Program-made: the position numbers and the translations under genes | Notes under the pieces: model-generated | Told to the model about the DNA's origin: nothing | Seen by the model: the letters and a program-made list of their open reading frames with translations, nothing else | Database searches by the model: none | Part shown: positions 47,233 to 56,213 of the stretch, one piece after another | How positions within the stretch are numbered: position 1 is the first letter of the stretch | Layout of the letters: every line of letters begins with the position of its first letter | Source: Kiritimatiellia bacterium | GTDB lineage: Bacteria > Verrucomicrobiota > Kiritimatiellia > RFP12 > UBA1067 | Assembly: GCA_017395505.1 (NCBI GenBank) | Contig: JAFPUH010000050.1 | Location: forward strand, 1 to 61,546 | DNA length: 61,546 nt | Reading direction: 5' to 3'

Positions 47233-49551
47233 TCAATTAATCGCAGCCTGCCGGAACTCCACCCTTCTGAGGAATCGTATCTGCAGATAAGTGAAGCCTA
47301 TTAGAGCAATTCCGAGATACCACGCCATCGTAGTAGCCGTTGAAAAGCGCAAGTTGTTGTAGGCCTCCTTCCATATCTGCAGCGACAGCACCTGAGTGGC
47401 GTCGCCAGGTCCGCCGAAAGTCAGCAGAAATATCGACCCCATGCCCTGGAATGCCGCGATGAATGCACCGACGAAGTTTATCACCATCAGCGGTGCCAGC
47501 TGCGGAAACGTCACATGCCGGAAGCGGGCGAAGATTCCGGCGCCATCGATTGCGGCAGCCTCGTAGTAGTCTTGCGGCAACGAACCGAGAGCCGCGATGT
47601 AGATGAGAGAGCTTATGCCGGCCCCAGCCCAAACTCCCGGCAGTATGCAGCAGACCATCGCCCATGCCGGATCTAGCAGCCACGACTGGCGCGAAAGACC
47701 CACCGACAGCAGTATCTGGTTGAGGAGTCCGTTCTCAGTCGGATCGAATATCAGTTTCCAGAGCAACGTCACGACGAGCGCGCTTGTCAGATGCGGCAGG
47801 AAGTAGAGGAACCGGAAAAACACCTTGCCTCGAGGTATCTCGCAAAGCATGACCGCCAGGACTATCGGCGTAACGAAGCCGAGAGCAAGCGTTATGCCGA
47901 CATACTCCAGGGTGCGAAGCCATGCGAGCCAGAAGCCTGGATCTGTCGAGACCCGTATGAAGTTGTCGAGTCCCACCCAGCCGGCTTCACCGACGATGCG
48001 ATACTCCTGAAACGCCATGAATGCGCCGCGCAGCAACGGGTAGTAGCTCCACAGAAGTATCGAGGCTATGGCGGGGGCGAGAAATAGCCATGGCGCAATG
48101 CGCAATCCGGATCTGGCCTGCGCCATATCCTTCCCTGCCTTCTTGGTACGAGGCGCAGCGCGGCGGATAAGCCACCACGCGACAAGTCCGCACGCAAGAA
48201 GAACGCCAAGAATCACCCTCGCATATGGTCTGGCGCGCTCTATTCGCGACTTGTCGCTGTCGAACATCAATCCGCGGTTCGCGTCCTCCGTTATCGAGGC
48301 CAGTGCGGCGACATGGTCGAAGCTGCGCCCCGCGTCCGAAAGCAGCAGTCCCAGGAATCTCCGCTGCACAAGATCGCTCGCCGCCTGCCAGAAGCCAACC
48401 CATGGCTCGGTCACCGCCTTTATCTCGCCGGACTCGAGAGCCTCGTACATGGCTGTGATGCCCCTCGGAAGCGATGCCGCCTCCTCGTCGAAACCCAGGC
48501 GCCTCAAGTCTGATGGTTTGCACCATATCGCCCGTCCCTCGGCAACATTGCGACGCACCTCCTCGTCAGCGATCGCCGGAGAGGCGAGGCTCTTCAGGCA
48601 CTCGAACACGAGGTCGCGCTCTTCCTTTGCGCGGCGTGACACCGATTCGCTCATCGCGTAGAAATGTCGATGAGCCTGAAGAACCCTCACGCCCCCTTCA
48701 TCCGCAGCCGGGAACGGCATGAGGCCGATTTCGTCCAACGGGAACGCCAAAGTCTCCGTAAGCCGGCGTACAAGATCTTCGCCGCCGAACACAGCCGCTA
48801 TCTCGCCCTCGGCGAAAAGCTGCCCTACTTCGTCCGCGGCGGTGAGAGTAGGCAACCCGCGAACGACATCTAGACGTACGAGGCTTTTCAGAAAATCAGC
48901 CGCAGCCAATGCGGCAGGCGAATCGAAGCAAGCCTCGAACGATCCGTCCGCCTTCTGTCGTATCACGTCTCCGCCCGCAGACTGCACCCACGGCAGAAAG
49001 CCCCATGGACGGTTCTCGATCGCGAAGGCCCTGCGTCCGCCCTTCGTGAGCGCAACGCACCAGTCGCGGAATTCGCTCCATGTCGCCGGCGGCGTTTCTG
49101 GGTCGAGACCTGCGGCACGCACGAAGTCCTTGCGGTAGACGATGCCGTAGTAGGCGACGCCAGGCGTGGGCAGCGCCCAGACATGTCCGTCGAATGAGCG
49201 CACCTCGTCCCACAGATCGGCAGGCGGCTCAGGCGCCAGCCATTCGTCGAGAGGATACACAAACCCTTGCGCGACATCGTGGCGAAGTATGTGGAACCAC
49301 GCCTTGTATATGTCGGGCGCAGTGCCGCCTGCCAATGCCAGCATGAAGGTGGAGCGTCCACCCGCGCCAGGCAACGTCAGGCCGCCCCACTTAACCGGAG
49401 CCAAGTCGTTGTCGCGCTTCGCAAGGTCGAGTATCGCGCGGGTCTCGGGATACTCGGGATGCCCCGGATCGTACGAAAAAAGAAAGCTGACTTCCGTCTT
49501 AGCGAAAGCCAGCAGCGGTGCAAGCGCAAGAAAGGCGGCGAAACGCTTCAT
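47233..49551 (-). CDS. Solute-binding protein fused to an ABC sugar permease (SBP-MalF/UgpA-like)
   Basis: A 772-residue fusion. Residues 1-17 are a signal peptide (MKRFAAFLALAPLLAFA). About 20-430 form a family 1 extracellular sugar-binding domain (GRSTFMLALAGGTAPDIY, RKDFVRAAGLDPETPPATW). A membrane helix near 445 and a basic linker lead to a MalF/UgpA-type permease (about 485-772). The permease carries the ATPase-docking EAA loop (YEAAAIDGAGIFARFRHVTF). Binding protein and permease are normally separate. The second permease and ATPase are not in the window. ATG overlaps the DJ-1 stop (TGATG). Confidence 0.88.
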   Translation of the reverse strand: MKRFAAFLALAPLLAFAKTEVSFLFSYDPGHPEYPETRAILDLAKRDNDLAPVKWGGLTLPGAGGRSTFMLALAGGTAPDIYKAWFHILRHDVAQGFVYPLDEWLAPEPPADLWDEVRSFDGHVWALPTPGVAYYGIVYRKDFVRAAGLDPETPPATWSEFRDWCVALTKGGRRAFAIENRPWGFLPWVQSAGGDVIRQKADGSFEACFDSPAALAAADFLKSLVRLDVVRGLPTLTAADEVGQLFAEGEIAAVFGGEDLVRRLTETLAFPLDEIGLMPFPAADEGGVRVLQAHRHFYAMSESVSRRAKEERDLVFECLKSLASPAIADEEVRRNVAEGRAIWCKPSDLRRLGFDEEAASLPRGITAMYEALESGEIKAVTEPWVGFWQAASDLVQRRFLGLLLSDAGRSFDHVAALASITEDANRGLMFDSDKSRIERARPYARVILGVLLACGLVAWWLIRRAAPRTKKAGKDMAQARSGLRIAPWLFLAPAIASILLWSYYPLLRGAFMAFQEYRIVGEAGWVGLDNFIRVSTDPGFWLAWLRTLEYVGITLALGFVTPIVLAVMLCEIPRGKVFFRFLYFLPHLTSALVVTLLWKLIFDPTENGLLNQILLSVGLSRQSWLLDPAWAMVCCILPGVWAGAGISSLIYIAALGSLPQDYYEAAAIDGAGIFARFRHVTFPQLAPLMVINFVGAFIAAFQGMGSIFLLTFGGPGDATQVLSLQIWKEAYNNLRFSTATTMAWYLGIALIGFTYLQIRFLRRVEFRQAAIN

Positions 49552-50108
49552 CAGCCCAGAACGTCCGTCACCATCGCGCGGGCGATCTTGCGCGTGCGGG
49601 CCTCGCCGATCAGCGACTGAAGCACGACAAGCGCAAAGAGCATCGCAGAGCCTGGCGCCTGGCCAGTTATGACGTTGCCGTCAGCCACCACAGGAACGTT
49701 GGAGTATGGCCGGTCAAGCTCCATCATCATGCTTGGATAGCACGTCAGGTGGCGGCCTTCGTCCGCAACTCCCGCGTCGACCAGCACGACAGGCGCCGCG
49801 CATATCGCGCAAAGAAGCCTGCCTTCATCGTGCTGACGGCGCAGACGCTCGAGCAGAGGCCCGCAGCGGCGGAGATTGTCCGTTCCCTCGCCACCGCCCG
49901 GCAGCACGATAGCTTCGTAGCTGTCGCCGGAAACGTCGGCCAAGAGGGCATCCGCCTTGACGGACACGTTATGCGCGCTCATCACATCGAGCGAATCGCC
50001 GATGGCCGCAGTAACGACCTCGACACCGCCGCGACGAAGGACATCGATGACGGTCATTGCCTCGATGTCCTCGAAACCGTTGGCAAGAGGAACCAGCGCT
50101 TTAGGCAT
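49551..50108 (-). CDS. DJ-1/PfpI family protein
   Basis: A 185-residue glutamine-amidotransferase-like protein. It has NGFEDIEAMTVIDVLRRGG (conserved Glu), IVLPGGGEGTDNL, and the nucleophile elbow CAICAAPVVL with the reactive Cys. It resembles YajL/DJ-1 members, linked to oxidative or glyoxal stress; the exact activity is debated. ATG 50108 has GAGG upstream and overlaps the RRM gene end by 8 bp. Confidence 0.88.
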   Translation of the reverse strand: MPKALVPLANGFEDIEAMTVIDVLRRGGVEVVTAAIGDSLDVMSAHNVSVKADALLADVSGDSYEAIVLPGGGEGTDNLRRCGPLLERLRRQHDEGRLLCAICAAPVVLVDAGVADEGRHLTCYPSMMMELDRPYSNVPVVADGNVITGQAPGSAMLFALVVLQSLIGEARTRKIARAMVTDVLG

Positions 50109-50571
50109 TACGCGCCTCATTGCACTTGATCTTACGACCGAGAATCTCCTTGTCGTTCAGAGCGGCAACGGCGGCATCGGCCTCTTCGCGATTGGGCATG
50201 TGCACGAAGCCAAAGCCCTTGGAGCGGTTGTTGTAGCGATTGGTGATCACGCGGGCCGAGTTGACTTTGCCGTAGGCCTCAAACTCCTTGCGGAGCTGGT
50301 CATCGGTCAGATCGTAGCTGAGGTTGCCCACATAGATCTCTATCGAGCCGTCAGCCGGGGGCTGACGGTGAACAGCAGGCTTGTCGAAAGCCTTCTTCTC
50401 GGACTGCTTGGCGGACTGCTTGCCGCCCTTCTTGCAGCACGGGCAGAACAGCTTGCACGCAACAAGCGCGAGTACGATGCCGACTATGGCGCCGAATGCG
50501 ACGAGGGTTGCGGCCTCGCAGGTGTTTGTCGAAAACAGGCTGAAAGCCTGACGGATACATGCTAGTGTCAT
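50101..50571 (-). CDS. Membrane-anchored RRM RNA-binding protein
   Basis: A 156-residue protein. A hydrophobic helix spans about 19-39, followed by a Cys group (C39, C43, C45, C46 in CKLFCPCCKK) and a Lys/Gln linker. Residues 77-153 form one RNA recognition motif with RNP2 IYVGNL (79-84) and RNP1 KGFGFVHM (118-125). Bacterial RRM proteins are normally small and soluble, so the anchor is unusual. By the positive-inside rule the basic linker and RRM should face the cytoplasm. It follows rpoD by 20 bp. Target RNAs are unknown. Confidence 0.88.
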   Translation of the reverse strand: MTLACIRQAFSLFSTNTCEAATLVAFGAIVGIVLALVACKLFCPCCKKGGKQSAKQSEKKAFDKPAVHRQPPADGSIEIYVGNLSYDLTDDQLRKEFEAYGKVNSARVITNRYNNRSKGFGFVHMPNREEADAAVAALNDKEILGRKIKCNEARNA

Positions 50572-50590
50572 TACGATACCTTCTTTCTGT

Positions 50591-52591
50591 TTAGTTGTTT
50601 CTGTAGTCCCCGAGCGATTTCATTCTGCTCGGGTGGCGCAGTTTTCTCAGAGCCTTCGCCTCGATCTGGCGAATTCTCTCACGGGTCACGTTGAAGAGCC
50701 TGCCCACCTCTTCAAGCGTTCTGCTGCAGCCGTCGGCGAGGCCAAAGCGGAATTCAACCACCTGGCGCTCACGGTCGGTGAGCGTCTCAAGTATCGCCTT
50801 CAACCTCTCCCTCAGGAGATGTCCCTCGGTAACCTCGAAGGGATTCTCGCTCGAAAGGTCGGGTATGAAGTCGCCGTAATGCGCGTCGTCGTTGTCGCCG
50901 ACCTTGGACTGCAGCGAAATCGGCTGCTGGGCCATCTTGCGAACGGCCTTGATCTGGTCGACAGGCATCTCCATCTCCTCCGCGAGCTCATGCTCGGTTG
51001 GCTCGCGGCCGAGGCTCTGCAGCATCTTCTTCTGCACGCGCATCATCTTGTTGATCGTCTCGATCATGTGCACGGGTATGCGGATCGTCCTGGCCTGGTC
51101 TGCGATCGCTCGCGTCGCGGCCTGACGTATCCACCATGTGGCGTAGGTCGAGAACTTGTAGCCACGCTTGTACTCGAACTTCTCGACAGCCTTCATCAGA
51201 CCGGTGTTGCCCTCCTGGATGAGGTCGAGGAAGCTCAGCCCCCTGTTCATGTACTTCTTGACGATCGAAATCACGAGACGCAGGTTGGCCTCGACCATCT
51301 TCGTACGGGCAATCTGCCCCTTCTTCAACACCGTCCTGAGTTCGGAGAACGTCTCCATGAACTCCTGGGGCGGCATGCCGAACTGCACCTCGAGGCTGGC
51401 CATCCTGTCCCTGAGCACAGCCAGGTCGCGGTCACGCTTCTTGGAGGCCTTGGTCGTCATGAGGTCGGCCTGCTTCTTGACGTACGCGCGGTACGGCAGG
51501 TAGATGCGCTCGTCGGCCTCGGCCACGAGGGTCTCGAGCACCTTCTGCTTGAAGCTCATCGACTCCAGACACTCCGCAAGCGCCGCTCTTGCGTTGGAGA
51601 GGGCCTTCTCCGCGCCGCGCACGGCGTTGGGCGAAGGACTCCTCTGCGCAATCGTCGAAAGGTACTTGTCGCTCGCCTCCTTCAGGCGCTTCTCAACGAC
51701 CTTCAGGGTCTTGCGGAAGCCGGGTATCAGCACCATGTAGGCGTCGCGGTTGTCCTCGAACTTGTCGGTGACGATCCTGTCGAAGCGCTCGCTCTGACCC
51801 TCAAGCTTGTCAAGCATCGAGGCGTACATAGCCGGCGCGAACAGGAACCTGTTGAACTTGTCGCGGATCTTGACCTCGGCCTCTTCGATCGTCTGGCAGA
51901 TGTCGATCTCCTCGTCACGGGTGAGAAGCTGCACCTGGCCCATCTGATGGAGATACATGCGGATCGGATCCTCGATCATCTCGGGACGGGACTTCGAGTC
52001 GGACGCCTTCGCGTTCTTCGCCTCGAGGTATTTCTTGACGTCCTCCTCGCGGATGACGTGCACGCCCAAAGCCTCGAGAATGCGCAGATACCTGTCGGAC
52101 TGTATGGCGTCGACGATGTTCTGCGGCAGTATCTGGTTCAGCTCCTCGTATGTGACATAGCCGCCGTTGAGCTCGCTGCGGCGCTTCACGTCGTTGATGA
52201 CGTCGTTGATCTCAGTCTCGCGAAGGATCGAAAGACCCTCCATCGACGGCAGGATCGCGTCGACATCGTCGGTCGCCTCGTCGGCTACGGCAAACCCCGG
52301 CAGAGGCAGGTCCTCAAGCGCCTCGCCCTCTTCGTCGCTGGCCTTGTGCTCCTGGCGCTCGACCTCCGCGGCGAGGGTCTCGGCGTCAATCGCCGCAGCC
52401 TCGGCCTCGACGTCTTCGTCGTTGGTCGGCATGTCGTCGTCATCGAACTCGCCGACGATCGGAGAGCCTTCGACATCTTCTTCGACCGCCTTTTTGGCGG
52501 ACAACTTGGCCTTGGCCGGCTTGGTCTTGGAAGGCTTGGCCTTCGCAGGTTTTGCACCGGTCGACTTCAAGGGCTTTTTAGGTTTTGCCAT
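50591..52591 (-). CDS. rpoD: Primary sigma factor RpoD
   Basis: A 666-residue housekeeping sigma. An acidic, Lys/Ala-rich N-terminus precedes region 1.1-like and 1.2 sequence ([20 protein letters not shown]). Regions 2.3-2.4 ([39 protein letters not shown]), region 3 and region 4 ([34 protein letters not shown]) follow. A long non-conserved domain of about 240 residues sits between 1.2 and 2. It presumably reads the TGn-TATAAT promoters described here. Two promoters precede it. Confidence 0.97.
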   Translation of the reverse strand: MAKPKKPLKSTGAKPAKAKPSKTKPAKAKLSAKKAVEEDVEGSPIVGEFDDDDMPTNDEDVEAEAAAIDAETLAAEVERQEHKASDEEGEALEDLPLPGFAVADEATDDVDAILPSMEGLSILRETEINDVINDVKRRSELNGGYVTYEELNQILPQNIVDAIQSDRYLRILEALGVHVIREEDVKKYLEAKNAKASDSKSRPEMIEDPIRMYLHQMGQVQLLTRDEEIDICQTIEEAEVKIRDKFNRFLFAPAMYASMLDKLEGQSERFDRIVTDKFEDNRDAYMVLIPGFRKTLKVVEKRLKEASDKYLSTIAQRSPSPNAVRGAEKALSNARAALAECLESMSFKQKVLETLVAEADERIYLPYRAYVKKQADLMTTKASKKRDRDLAVLRDRMASLEVQFGMPPQEFMETFSELRTVLKKGQIARTKMVEANLRLVISIVKKYMNRGLSFLDLIQEGNTGLMKAVEKFEYKRGYKFSTYATWWIRQAATRAIADQARTIRIPVHMIETINKMMRVQKKMLQSLGREPTEHELAEEMEMPVDQIKAVRKMAQQPISLQSKVGDNDDAHYGDFIPDLSSENPFEVTEGHLLRERLKAILETLTDRERQVVEFRFGLADGCSRTLEEVGRLFNVTRERIRQIEAKALRKLRHPSRMKSLGDYRNN

Positions 52592-52601
52592 CTATTGCTC
52601 C

Positions 52602-52633
52602 ACTATACAATCCACCCGACTGCACATTGTCAA
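52602..52633 (-). promoter_or_regulatory. Proximal promoter (P2) of rpoD
   Basis: TTGACA (52633..52628), 18-bp spacer, TGTATA (52609..52604) with an overlapping TATAGT. The leader would be very short, about 5 nt. Confidence 0.4.
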
Positions 52634-52643
52634 GTGTTAAGAT

Positions 52644-52672
52644 AGTATACCAAATCCTCGCTCCGCAGTCAA
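52644..52672 (-). promoter_or_regulatory. Distal promoter (P1) of rpoD
   Basis: TTGACT (52672..52667), 17-bp spacer, TATACT (52649..52644) preceded by TGG, so both -35 and extended -10 are present. The gap to the ATG is 52 nt. The -35 lies in the loop of a weak TCCGC/GCGGA hairpin just after the DUF1846 stop. Confidence 0.65.
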
Positions 52673-52680
52673 TGGGCGGA

Positions 52681-54201
52681 CTACTGCTCGCCGTTGAACA
52701 GCGCATTCGTGGCGTAGTACGGATCCGACGTGTAGCGGCAGCCAAGACGACGCAAGCCTGCCTGGTCGCCAGGCGTCACCATGTGCGTCATGTGAACCTC
52801 GCATCCACGCAATTCGCTCAGCTTTTCCATCGCGATCTGAGCCGCCGGGTTTGTGGCGGACGAAATCGCGAGACCTATGAGGGCTTCGTCGAGGTTGAGC
52901 GACGTGTAGCCGACCTTCAGAATGTCCTGCTTCATGTGTGAAACGGCCTGAATGATGTACGGCCCGATCAGCGGGATCTTCGCCGGAATTCCGGAAAGCG
53001 TCTTTACCGCGTTCAGCACTGCGGCAGCCGCGGCATGCATCTCGTCTGAGTTCTTGCCGGTGACGATGCGCCCGTCATGCAGCTGTATCGCGGCGCCCGA
53101 AACGATCGTGCCGCCGGCCTTGCCCTTGCCTGCGATCTGCGCCTCTTCGGCTGCGCGGCGCGCCGACTCGACGACAACGCGATCCTCCGTGCGAAGGCCC
53201 AGCGAATCCATGAGCTGCTTTGCGCGCTCGACCGAGTCACGATCTGTCGAACCCTCCGCGAACAGGCACTGGTAGCGCAGGAACCTGCGAATGACCTCCT
53301 GCTTGGACGCGTTGCGCACCACCTCGTCGTCGATTATGCCGAAGCCGATACGGTTCACGCCCATGTCTGTCGGCGACTTGTAGGGGCACTTGCCCTTCGT
53401 CATCTTCTGCCATATGGCGACGAGCAGAGGAAACGCGTCCACATCGCGGTTGTAGTTGACCGTCGACACCCCATACGCCTCGAGGTGGTACGGATCGACC
53501 ATGTTCTTGTCTTTTAGGTCGATCGTCGCCGCCTCGTATGCGATGTTGAGCGGATGGTCGAGCGGCAGGTTCCAGACAGGGAAGCTCTCGAACTTCGAGT
53601 ATCCTGCCATGTTGCCCTGGCGATATTCGTGGTAGATCTGCGCAAGGCACGTCGCGAACTTGCCCGAACCCGGACCTGGCGCCGTCACCACGACGATAGG
53701 CCTCTCGGTCTTGACGTACTCGTTCTTGCCGTAGCCTATGTCAGAGACGATGGTGTCTACGTCAGCCGGATAGCCCGCCGTCTTGTAGTGGTAGTAGACC
53801 CTCACTCCGCGGCGCTCCAGCTTGGCGCGGAACTGCTGAACAGCCGGCTGCTCCTGGTAGCGCGTTATGACGACTCCTCGCACCAGCAGCCCAAGGTTGC
53901 GCAGATCGTCGATCAGCTTCATCGCGTCCGCATCGTAGCTTATGCCGAAGTCGGCGCGCATCTTCTTGCGCTCGATATCGCCCGCGAAGATGCAGAGGAT
54001 GACCTCGGCCTGGTCCTTGAGCGTCTGAAGCAGGCGAAGCTTTACGTTGGGGTCGTATCCCGGCAGGCAGCGCGCCGCATGAAAATCATTCATCAGCTTG
54101 CCGCCGAACTCCAGATAGAGCTTGCCGAAGCGTCCAGCGCGGCGACGTATCTCCTCTGACTGTTCGCGGAGATACTTTTCGTTGTCGAATCCAAGTTTCA
54201 T
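52681..54201 (-). CDS. DUF1846 family protein
   Basis: A 506-residue protein matching the DUF1846 family. It starts GFDNEKYLREQSEEIRRRAG and contains KLYLEFGGKLMNDFHAARCLPG, CIFAGDIERKKMRADFGI, VVTAPGPGSGKFATCLAQIYHE and GVNRIGFGIIDDEVVR. The GPGSGK loop suggests nucleotide binding. The function of the family is not established to my knowledge. It lies 7 bp after the NifU-like gene, sharing its promoter. Confidence 0.88.
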   Translation of the reverse strand: MKLGFDNEKYLREQSEEIRRRAGRFGKLYLEFGGKLMNDFHAARCLPGYDPNVKLRLLQTLKDQAEVILCIFAGDIERKKMRADFGISYDADAMKLIDDLRNLGLLVRGVVITRYQEQPAVQQFRAKLERRGVRVYYHYKTAGYPADVDTIVSDIGYGKNEYVKTERPIVVVTAPGPGSGKFATCLAQIYHEYRQGNMAGYSKFESFPVWNLPLDHPLNIAYEAATIDLKDKNMVDPYHLEAYGVSTVNYNRDVDAFPLLVAIWQKMTKGKCPYKSPTDMGVNRIGFGIIDDEVVRNASKQEVIRRFLRYQCLFAEGSTDRDSVERAKQLMDSLGLRTEDRVVVESARRAAEEAQIAGKGKAGGTIVSGAAIQLHDGRIVTGKNSDEMHAAAAAVLNAVKTLSGIPAKIPLIGPYIIQAVSHMKQDILKVGYTSLNLDEALIGLAISSATNPAAQIAMEKLSELRGCEVHMTHMVTPGDQAGLRRLGCRYTSDPYYATNALFNGEQ

Positions 54202-54208
54202 AAGATGT

Positions 54209-54775
54209 TCAGCGTTTGTTGAGTTCGTCGAGAATGGCCTGGATCTTCGGCTTGCACCTGCCGCATCCGCCTCCGGCCTTGGTGTAGTTCGTGACCTCCT
54301 CGACCGTCGTAAGCTGGTTTTCGGTTATGACGCGCCTGACTTCGTTCTCGGACACGTTGTAGCAGGTGCAGAGCACCTCGTCCTCGAGGTTGCGGTCGGT
54401 GTTCTCGCCCGTCTCGTAGTTCTTGATAGCTGCCTCCATAGCCTCGCGCCCCATGACGGAGCAGTGCATCTTCTGCGGAGGAAGCCCACCCAGATAGTCG
54501 GCGATCTGCTGGTTCGTTATCTGCTTGGCCTCGTCAAGCGTCTTGCCTATGACCATCTCGGTCAACGCCGAGCTTGACGCGATTGCGCTCGCGCAGCCGA
54601 AGGTCTGGAATTTCGCCTCGACGATGCGCTTGTCCGGCCCGAGCTTGAACTGGAAGCGCAGCGCATCTCCACACGCCAGCGAACCGACCGTTGCGGTTCC
54701 ATCGGGGTTGTCGATCTTGCCCACATTCCGGGGGTTCCGGAAGTGATCCATCATTTTCTCAGAGTAGTCCCACAT
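54209..54775 (-). CDS. NifU-like Fe-S scaffold with BFD-like [2Fe-2S] domain
   Basis: A 188-residue protein. The IscU-type domain (1-125) has cluster ligands Cys35, Cys61 and Cys105 and the Asp37 that tunes cluster lability. A BFD-like [2Fe-2S] domain follows with C136-x-C138 and C171-x2-C174. The C-terminal Nfu domain of classical NifU is absent. It assembles and hands on Fe-S clusters. No cysteine desulfurase is adjacent. ATG 54775 is chosen because the family starts MWDYSEKMMDHFRNPRN. Confidence 0.92.
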   Translation of the reverse strand: MWDYSEKMMDHFRNPRNVGKIDNPDGTATVGSLACGDALRFQFKLGPDKRIVEAKFQTFGCASAIASSSALTEMVIGKTLDEAKQITNQQIADYLGGLPPQKMHCSVMGREAMEAAIKNYETGENTDRNLEDEVLCTCYNVSENEVRRVITENQLTTVEEVTNYTKAGGGCGRCKPKIQAILDELNKR

Positions 54776-54788
54776 TACCGTTCTTCTT

Positions 54789-56195
54789 TCATGCCTTGAA
54801 CGGGCAGTTATTATACCAAAAATTCCCGGTGCCTGCGATGGCGGATTTGAGGGTGGCGGTCCACTTCTCAAGCCTCTCCCTAGTGTCGCACTCCGCAATC
54901 AGGCGCAGATACGGCTCGGTGTTGGACTTTCGTATGTTTATCCACCCTTCCGCATACTCGATTCTGATGCCGTCCAGCTCCGAACGCGAAAGCTCCCTGG
55001 GCAAGGCCTTCGAGGCGCAGTCCAGGACACGGGCGATCGCAGCGTCCTTGTCCTCGACCCTGAAGTTCAGCTCGCCAGAGTTGGCGTAGCGCCCTGAAAC
55101 AGGCGCCATCATTTCGCTGAACGTCTTGCCCGCCGCCTTGGCCCTGGCGATCTCGGCTAAGATGCGCCTCGCGGCGAGAACGCCCGAGTCGCAGCCGAAG
55201 AATTCCCTGAAGTAGTAGTGTCCGGCCAGTTCGCCGCCGCATAGCGCGCCGCACTCGCGAAGGATCGGCTTTGCGAAGGCGTGGCCGACCGGCACCATGA
55301 CCGGCTCGCAGCCCATCTCGCGTATCGTCTCGATCGCGCCTCGGCTCGTGCGTACGTCGTGGATGATCTTCGCCCGCTCTCCGGCATCCGCTCCAGCCGC
55401 AGCCATCGTGGCCCTTGCGACGACCGGCACGAGGTAGTCCGGCTGCACGAACTCGCCCTTCTCATCCACGAACATGCAGCGGTCTGCGTCGCCGTCGAAT
55501 ATCACTCCGAAGTCCAGCCCCTTCTCCCTGACAAGAGCCGCGCACTGTTCGCGGGCCTCTGCCTTCAATGGATTCGGACTGTGGCTCGGAAAGCTGCCGT
55601 CAAGCGTGTCGTTTATGAACTCCGCCCCCGGAAAAAGCTCATGCGCCAAAATCGACGCCATCCCGTTCGAGCAGTCCACCGCATACCGCAGGCTGGAGAA
55701 TCCAGCATCGTCAGTCGCCGCCTTCTGCCATGCGACATATCTCTTAAGCGCCTCAACATCGGTTGCTGCCTCTTTCCTGGACGCTTCAGCCCCGTAGGAG
55801 TCGCCAGAAGCCGCAACGAGCGCTTCGACCTTGTCCAGCCCGTCGGCATAGCCCACAGGAAGCGCCGTCCGCTTCGACACCTTGAGCCCGTTGTCGCTCG
55901 GCGGATTGTGGGAGGCCGTGATCATCACCGACCCGTCGTATCCATCCTGCGCAGTGAAGTAGTAGACCATCGGCGTCGTGCAGATGCCGAGATCTGCGAC
56001 CGAGACACCAGCCTTGGCCAGTCCGGCGACGAGCGCGTCATGCACATCGGGCGAACTTGTCCTTACGTCGCGCCCCACTACCCAGCGCGAGCCGCCGACT
56101 ACCTTGGGCAGGGCTTCGCCAACCTTGAATACGGTGTGCAGATCGAAGTCGACACCGAACGTTCCCCTCATGTCATATGCTTTGAAGAATCCCAT
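54789..56195 (-). CDS. Phosphomannomutase/phosphoglucomutase
   Basis: A 468-residue alpha-D-phosphohexomutase. The phosphoserine is Ser95 in MITASHNPPSDNG. Metal loop DGDADRCMF, sugar loop GGELAGHYYF and the C-terminal phosphate loop KSNTEPYLRLI are all present. It interconverts hexose 1- and 6-phosphates for surface polysaccharide and nucleotide-sugar supply (ugd, fkp, lipid A steps). GGAGG precedes the ATG. Its last codons contain the nifU promoter. Confidence 0.94.
   Translation of the reverse strand: MGFFKAYDMRGTFGVDFDLHTVFKVGEALPKVVGGSRWVVGRDVRTSSPDVHDALVAGLAKAGVSVADLGICTTPMVYYFTAQDGYDGSVMITASHNPPSDNGLKVSKRTALPVGYADGLDKVEALVAASGDSYGAEASRKEAATDVEALKRYVAWQKAATDDAGFSSLRYAVDCSNGMASILAHELFPGAEFINDTLDGSFPSHSPNPLKAEAREQCAALVREKGLDFGVIFDGDADRCMFVDEKGEFVQPDYLVPVVARATMAAAGADAGERAKIIHDVRTSRGAIETIREMGCEPVMVPVGHAFAKPILRECGALCGGELAGHYYFREFFGCDSGVLAARRILAEIARAKAAGKTFSEMMAPVSGRYANSGELNFRVEDKDAAIARVLDCASKALPRELSRSELDGIRIEYAEGWINIRKSNTEPYLRLIAECDTRERLEKWTATLKSAIAGTGNFWYNNCPFKA
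54810..54818 (-). promoter_or_regulatory. Extended -10 of the nifU-DUF1846 unit, inside the mutase coding end
   Basis: Minus-strand TGGTATAAT encodes the Trp-Tyr-Asn near the C-terminus of the phosphohexomutase. The hexamer ends 34 nt before the NifU-like ATG, which has an AAGAAG Shine-Dalgarno. Confidence 0.6.
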
Positions 56196-56213
56196 CCGGC
56201 GCCTCCTTTCGAA

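Noticed and set aside
50633..52645. Long open frame on the plus strand opposite rpoD, and similar ones at 55281..57620 and 57542..59620
   Set aside because: They are antisense to strongly supported genes, lack homology and ribosome sites, and have Arg/Leu/His-rich composition expected from the complement of GC-rich codons.
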